Assembly (NCBI RefSeq): GCF_013396335.1
Contig: NZ_JABWSY010000019.1
Span: 62,001-126,000, forward strand
Direction: 5' to 3'
Length of the DNA: 64,000 nucleotides
Source of the DNA: Bacillus sp. EB106-08-02-XG196
Lineage (GTDB): Bacteria; Bacillota; Bacilli; Bacillales; Cytobacillaceae
The position numbers and the translations under genes are program-made. Below the pieces are notes generated by a model that was not told where the DNA came from, ran no database searches, and was given only the letters and a program-made list of their open reading frames with translations. This document shows positions 61,201 through 64,000 of the stretch, in pieces; position 1 is the stretch's first letter, and the number at the start of each line of letters is the position of its first letter.

Positions 61201-61699
61201 CGCCAAGGGCCGCTTTAATAATAATCGGATAACCATGATGGAAGGTAAACTCTTGAACTTCTTCGATGTTATCGACAGGTCCATTGCTGCCTGGAATTAC
61301 AGGTATACCTGCCAGTTCAGCTTGCTTCCTAGCCTTGACTTTATCACCGAACATATCAAGATGCCTTGATGTTGGTCCAATAAAAATAATACCTTCTTCT
61401 TCACAACGTCTTGCAAAATGAATATTTTCTGATAAAAAACCATATCCTGGATGAATGGCGTTTGCTCCGCTAAACTTAGCAATTTCAATGATTCCATCAA
61501 TATCTAGGTAGGCATCGATAGGTTTCTTGCCTTCACCGACTAAGTAGGCCTCGTCTGCTTTATAGCGATGATAGGCTCCAGTATCTTCCCTAGAATAGAT
61601 AGCAACGGTTTTGATATTTAATTCAGTACAAGCCCTAAAAACCCTAATAGCAATTTCTCCTCTGTTCGCAACTAACACTTTATTAATTTGTCCTGTCAA
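58259..61699 (-). CDS. pyc: Pyruvate carboxylase
   Basis: Biotin enzyme of 1146 residues that makes oxaloacetate from pyruvate and bicarbonate, an anaplerotic step. It has an N-terminal biotin carboxylase domain (VLVANRGEIAIRVFRACTELN, GGGGRGMRIV near 190), a carboxyltransferase domain from about 530 (DTTFRDAHQSLLATRVR, LHTHDTSGNG), and a C-terminal biotinyl domain with the biotin Lys in EAMKMET. The TTG at 61699 has GGGGTG 6 bases upstream and aligns with the B. subtilis start; an ATG at 61720 lacks a ribosome binding site. It lies after ftsW as in B. subtilis. Confidence 0.97.
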   Translation of the reverse strand: MTGQINKVLVANRGEIAIRVFRACTELNIKTVAIYSREDTGAYHRYKADEAYLVGEGKKPIDAYLDIDGIIEIAKFSGANAIHPGYGFLSENIHFARRCEEEGIIFIGPTSRHLDMFGDKVKARKQAELAGIPVIPGSNGPVDNIEEVQEFTFHHGYPIIIKAALGGGGRGMRIVRSQEEMQEAYDRAKSEAKAAFGSDEVYLEKLIEKPKHIEVQIFGDKKGNIVHLYDRDCSVQRRHQKVVEVAPSVSITDSLREKICAAAVKLMTNVDYLNAGTVEFLVSGQDFYFIEVNPRIQVEHTVTEMVTGIDIVHTQILVAEGQDLHSPIVGIPPQEEIRINGFAIQSRVTTEDPLNNFMPDTGKIMAYRSGGGFGVRLDAGNGFQGAVITPYYDSLLVKLSTWALTFEQAASKMVRNLREFRIRGIKTNIPFLENVVRHENFRRGEYDTSFIDSTPELFVFPVSKDRGTKMLSYIGNVTVNGFPGVEKKKRPVFSKPRVPKLKYDVPYQDGTKQILDQNGAEGLVQWVKNQNKVLLTDTTFRDAHQSLLATRVRTTDILHIAEPTAKLMPNLFSLEMWGGATFDVAYRFLKEDPWERLRVLREKIPNVLFQMLIRGSNAVGYKNYPDNLIREFVRKSAEEGVDVFRVFDSLNWVPGMEIAIEAVRDSGKIAEAAICYTGDILDPTRVKYDLNYYKVLAKELENQGAHILGIKDMAGLLKPEAAYRLISELKATIDIPIHLHTHDTSGNGIFTYARAIDGGVDIVDTALSTMAGLTSQPSANSLYYALEGKDRKPNVNINALEQLSYYWEDVRKYYHDFESGMVAPHSEVYQHEMPGGQYSNLQQQAKGVGLGDQWDEVKEMYTRVNHMFGDIVKVTPSSKVVGDMALFMVQNNLSEADVHNNGDSIDFPDSVVELFQGYLGQPHQGFPEKLQNVILKGKRPLEVRPGELLPDVNFSELKEELAKELGRNISDIDLISYALYPKVYKEYLNTVDLYGNISFLDTPTFLYGLRLGEEIEVEIETGKTLIVKLVSIGQPQADGTRVVYFELNGQPREINIKDESIKAAVISRLKADPKNETHISATMPGTVVKVLVDKGERVERGDHLLITEAMKMETTVQAPFSGVIKEIYVKSEEAIQTGDLLLELDK

Positions 61700-61727
61700 T
61701 TTTGGCACCCCATATCTCATTTTGATA

Positions 61728-61756
61728 AAAGCGCAGGGAATACTTTGTTCCCCGCG
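61728..61756 (-). terminator. Weak terminator between ftsW and pyc
   Basis: Stem GCGCGGGGAA/TTCCCTGCGC with a short AT-rich loop after the ftsW stop codon, followed by only TTTTATC on the minus strand, so readthrough into pyc is likely. Confidence 0.65.
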
Positions 61757-62956
61757 CTACGTTCTAAATTGATATACATTTCCATCTTGATGACTACTAT
61801 TCTTTTCTTGGTGCTGTTGTTTATATTTATTTTCGTATCTAACAAACATTGAGACGTTCACTAGAATACCTGCTGCAATAGATAGTTGTAAAAGTGAAGA
61901 TCCTCCATAACTTACAAATGGTAAAGGGACACCTGTTAGTGGCATGACCCCTGAAACACCCGCAAGGTTGATAAAAGACTGAATTCCTATCATACTAGAT
62001 ATCCCAATAGCCAATAAGCTGCCAAAGGGGTCCTTACAACGAAGACCAAGATAAATGCCTCTTAATACAATATAAGCCAGCGTAATGATTACAAAACTAA
62101 CACCCCATACACCTAACTCTTCCGCGATAACTGCCATAATAAAATCTGTGTGGGATTCAGGTAAATATCCTAGCTTTTGAACACTCTTTCCTAATCCCAA
62201 GCCATTTACCCCGCCAGAACCAATCGCAATATACGAGTTTGCTAGATGAAACCCAGAATCTAGTTCATCTTGGAAGGGATTACTTAAAACTTCAAATCGT
62301 TCCAAACGTTTTTCAGAAAAAATTTCATCCTGCAGCACTAAAATAACAGGTGATAGCAGAATCATTCCTAGCAACACTAATTTGGTAATTGTTTTAATAT
62401 TCATTCCTGAAGAGATTATAATTGTACCCGCAATCAGACCAATAATAAGTGCTGTACCAAAGTCTGGCTGGAAGGCAATCAATCCAAGTACGATTACTAA
62501 GTAGGCTAATGGCGGAAGTACACCATGATTGAATTTGTTAATGTATGCCTGTTTCTTCGCATAAACAGCTGACAAATAAATAATAAGTGATATTTTTACA
62601 AACTCCGCAGGCTGAATACTAATAAAACCAAAGTCATACCAACTTTGTGCATTTCCTCTAACTTGTCCAAATACAAAAAGCCCTAAAAGACCTACGATAG
62701 ACAATCCAACCATTGGCAGTAAAAATTTTGTGCTTTTCATTATTTTGTAAGGGAACAGGGCGATGATAATAAAAATAAAACCCGAAGCAAATAGGTAGAC
62801 CTTCTGTTTTTGATAAAAATAATCACTTTCAACTCCATATCTTTGGACGCTTGAAGCCATACTGGCACTATAAACCATAACTAATCCAAATAAAGACAAA
62901 AGGATGATTGCAATAATTAGTGAATAATCATAGGATTTTAATATTTTTTTTAACAT
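61757..62956 (-). CDS. ftsW: SEDS glycosyltransferase FtsW (vegetative division)
   Basis: Polytopic SEDS peptidoglycan polymerase of 399 residues (B. subtilis 403), the vegetative paralog of spoVE in this window. Ten helices are visible, with FISIQPAEFVKISLII, LGLGKSVQKLGYLPESHTDFIMAVIAEELG and GVPLPFVSYGGSSLLQL. It works with PBP 2B. Its location beside pyc and ylaN, outside the dcw cluster, is the usual Bacillus arrangement. The ATG has a GAGGAAG element upstream. Confidence 0.95.
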   Translation of the reverse strand: MLKKILKSYDYSLIIAIILLSLFGLVMVYSASMASSVQRYGVESDYFYQKQKVYLFASGFIFIIIALFPYKIMKSTKFLLPMVGLSIVGLLGLFVFGQVRGNAQSWYDFGFISIQPAEFVKISLIIYLSAVYAKKQAYINKFNHGVLPPLAYLVIVLGLIAFQPDFGTALIIGLIAGTIIISSGMNIKTITKLVLLGMILLSPVILVLQDEIFSEKRLERFEVLSNPFQDELDSGFHLANSYIAIGSGGVNGLGLGKSVQKLGYLPESHTDFIMAVIAEELGVWGVSFVIITLAYIVLRGIYLGLRCKDPFGSLLAIGISSMIGIQSFINLAGVSGVMPLTGVPLPFVSYGGSSLLQLSIAAGILVNVSMFVRYENKYKQQHQEKNSSHQDGNVYQFRT

Positions 62957-63085
62957 GTTATAACTTCCTCGTTTTTAAAATTGTCGTTATTGCTATTATA
63001 ATAGAAAATGGAACGATTTAGTTGAGGAAAAGTTACATTACTACAATCTTTTGAATGGGAATATTCTGAAAATGGAAAAGGTTAA

Positions 63086-63126
63086 TAAAAAACTCAAACA
63101 ACACATCATCATTGTTTGAGTTTTTC
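63086..63126 (-). terminator. Intrinsic terminator of ylaN
   Basis: Stem AAAACTCAAACA/TGTTTGAGTTTT just after the ylaN stop codon, followed on the minus strand by TTTTATT. Confidence 0.9.
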
Positions 63127-63128
63127 AG

Positions 63129-63413
63129 CTATTTTCTAAGGGATGCTTCATGAAGCGCAGATAATTCTCTTTCTAATTTATCTAGAATCGCTTTGCCATC
63201 CTTGACTTCAATTAAGCCTAATCTAACCGCAAATTCTATCTCTCTTGATAACCCAAACATTTGCGTATCCAATACCTCTTCATAAAGAGGGCATTGAGGC
63301 ATCGTGAGATTTTCCATTTGCACCTTAATAAGCTTTAAAATTTTTTCAGCGTCTGCCTGTAACAAGGCATAGGCTTTTTCCTGATGATTCACTATCATTT
63401 CAGACGCCAACAT
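63129..63413 (-). CDS. ylaN: YlaN family protein
   Basis: Small cytoplasmic protein of 94 residues, very close to B. subtilis YlaN (ILKLIKVQMENLTMPQCPLYEEVLDTQ, FGLSREIEFAVRLGL). YlaN is reported to be needed for growth at low iron and to interact with Fur. The ATG at 63413 follows GGGGGG; the frame runs open to 63443. It precedes ftsW after a 170-base gap with no clear features. Confidence 0.93.
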   Translation of the reverse strand: MLASEMIVNHQEKAYALLQADAEKILKLIKVQMENLTMPQCPLYEEVLDTQMFGLSREIEFAVRLGLIEVKDGKAILDKLERELSALHEASLRK

Positions 63414-63582
63414 TGATCCCCCCAATTCAGAGCGATAACCCAACTTATCTATAAATTTTACCTTTTACTACAGAAAAATGCAAGAACAATAACCTCGAGG
63501 GGCATATAGTTCCTTGATATTCCTTATATGACATTCATTCTATTTCACGTTATACTTTAATAGATATGAACTGGAGGAATGA

Positions 63583-64000
63583 ATGATGGAAAATATAATA
63601 GTACTATCTGGAAAGGTAAAATATTCAATTACTCTCGATCCCACAGTTTGGATTTTTGATGATCGAAAGGTGGATTTGACTACATACTTCTCTACATCTT
63701 TTGAACACAAAAGTGAACTTGAGGAGTACACTAAATCGGTATCTAAACATTGGGACCGAGAAATCATGGAGGGTGCTGTCTATCCGCCAACATTAAAAAC
63801 GGAGAAGAAATATGAGAAAGAAAAGGTATTAACAGGTAGTTTCGGTATTCCTATCCTGCCTTTTTTAAAAAATGCAGAGCTTAAGGACGATGCTGTTTCT
63901 TTAACCATAAAAACTTTAACATCAGAACATGAGATATCTCTTGAAATGGCCAAGAATCTACTATTAGGTTTTTCAAATGGTGGTAAACCACTTTTAGAAG
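63583..64000 (+). CDS. YlaL-like conserved protein (partial, runs off the window)
   Basis: The 5' 139 codons of a plus-strand gene that continues past 64000. Two ATG codons in tandem (63583 and 63586) follow GGAGG by 5 and 8 bases; the second has the better spacing. The product starts MENIIVLSGKVKYSITLDPTVW and looks soluble. It matches my memory of the YlaL family, sometimes labelled peptidyl-prolyl isomerase without evidence. Position next to ylaN supports this, and it is divergent from ylaN. Function unknown. Confidence 0.75.
   Translation, partial: MMENIIVLSGKVKYSITLDPTVWIFDDRKVDLTTYFSTSFEHKSELEEYTKSVSKHWDREIMEGAVYPPTLKTEKKYEKEKVLTGSFGIPILPFLKNAELKDDAVSLTIKTLTSEHEISLEMAKNLLLGFSNGGKPLLE

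Overview
The window is a low-GC Firmicutes chromosome segment from a spore-forming member of the Bacillaceae. Evidence for this is the spoIIGA-sigE-sigG cluster, spoVD and spoVE, and long collinearity with the Bacillus subtilis ylaN-ctaA-ylb-mra/dcw-ylm-ileS region, read here in reverse. I did not fix a genus; the gene content would suit Neobacillus-, Mesobacillus- or Cytobacillus-like groups. I found no phage, CRISPR array, tRNA, rRNA or transposase gene. Almost everything is core genome, and the unusual material lies mainly in the spaces between genes and in a few small proteins.

Layout. (1) Positions 1-7.1 kb: ileS behind an isoleucine T-box, then divIVA, ylmH, ylmG, sepF, ylmE, ylmD and ylmC. 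(2) 7.2-10.2 kb: the forespore sigma factor gene sigG and the mother-cell operon spoIIGA-sigE. This part carries recognisable control signals: a stem that hides the sigG ribosome binding site, and a spoIIG-type promoter with a 22-bp spacer. (3) 10.2-29.7 kb: the division and cell-wall (dcw) cluster. In transcription order it is mraZ, rsmH, ftsL, pbpB, spoVD, murE, a short MurF-like orphan, mraY, murD, spoVE, murG, murB, divIB, ylxW, ylxX, sbp, ftsA, ftsZ. MraZ-box-like repeats lie upstream of mraZ. (4) 29.8-35.5 kb: bshC (bacillithiol), a DUF3397 membrane protein, panE (coenzyme A pathway), ylbP, an RsfA-like regulator, a crotonase, and rpmF. (5) 35.5-48.6 kb: ylbN, tmcAL/ylbM, ylbL, ylbK, ylbJ, coaD, rsmD, a candidate C-rich small RNA, then small ylb genes (ylbG, ylbF, ylbE, ylbD, ylbC, ylbB, ylbA) mixed with less-known genes. 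(6) 48.9-58.2 kb: a GNAT acetyltransferase, then the caa3 oxidase assembly and structural genes ctaM, ctaG, ctaF, ctaE, ctaD, ctaC and ctaB, with ctaA divergent. (7) 58.3-64 kb: pyc, ftsW, ylaN and the start of a ylaL-like gene.

How it works together. The dcw cluster supplies lipid II (murE, mraY, murD, murG, murB), its flipping and polymerisation partners (ftsW and spoVE with pbpB and spoVD), and the divisome (ftsA, ftsZ, ftsL, divIB, sepF, divIVA). The same cassette feeds sporulation through spoVD, spoVE, spoIIGA, sigE and sigG. The cta genes build a heme-A cytochrome caa3 oxidase.

The points most worth a second look are: a stand-alone MurF N-terminal domain at the classical murF position between murE and mraY; a small RNA candidate with exposed anti-Shine-Dalgarno C-rich segments between rsmD and ylbG; a 242-bp MITE-like element with a perfect 8-bp target duplication and a related second element; a hairpin holding the spoVD Shine-Dalgarno sequence in its loop; and several regulatory signals that match known Bacillus mechanisms. 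All homology statements come from recognition of the sequences, not from database searches.
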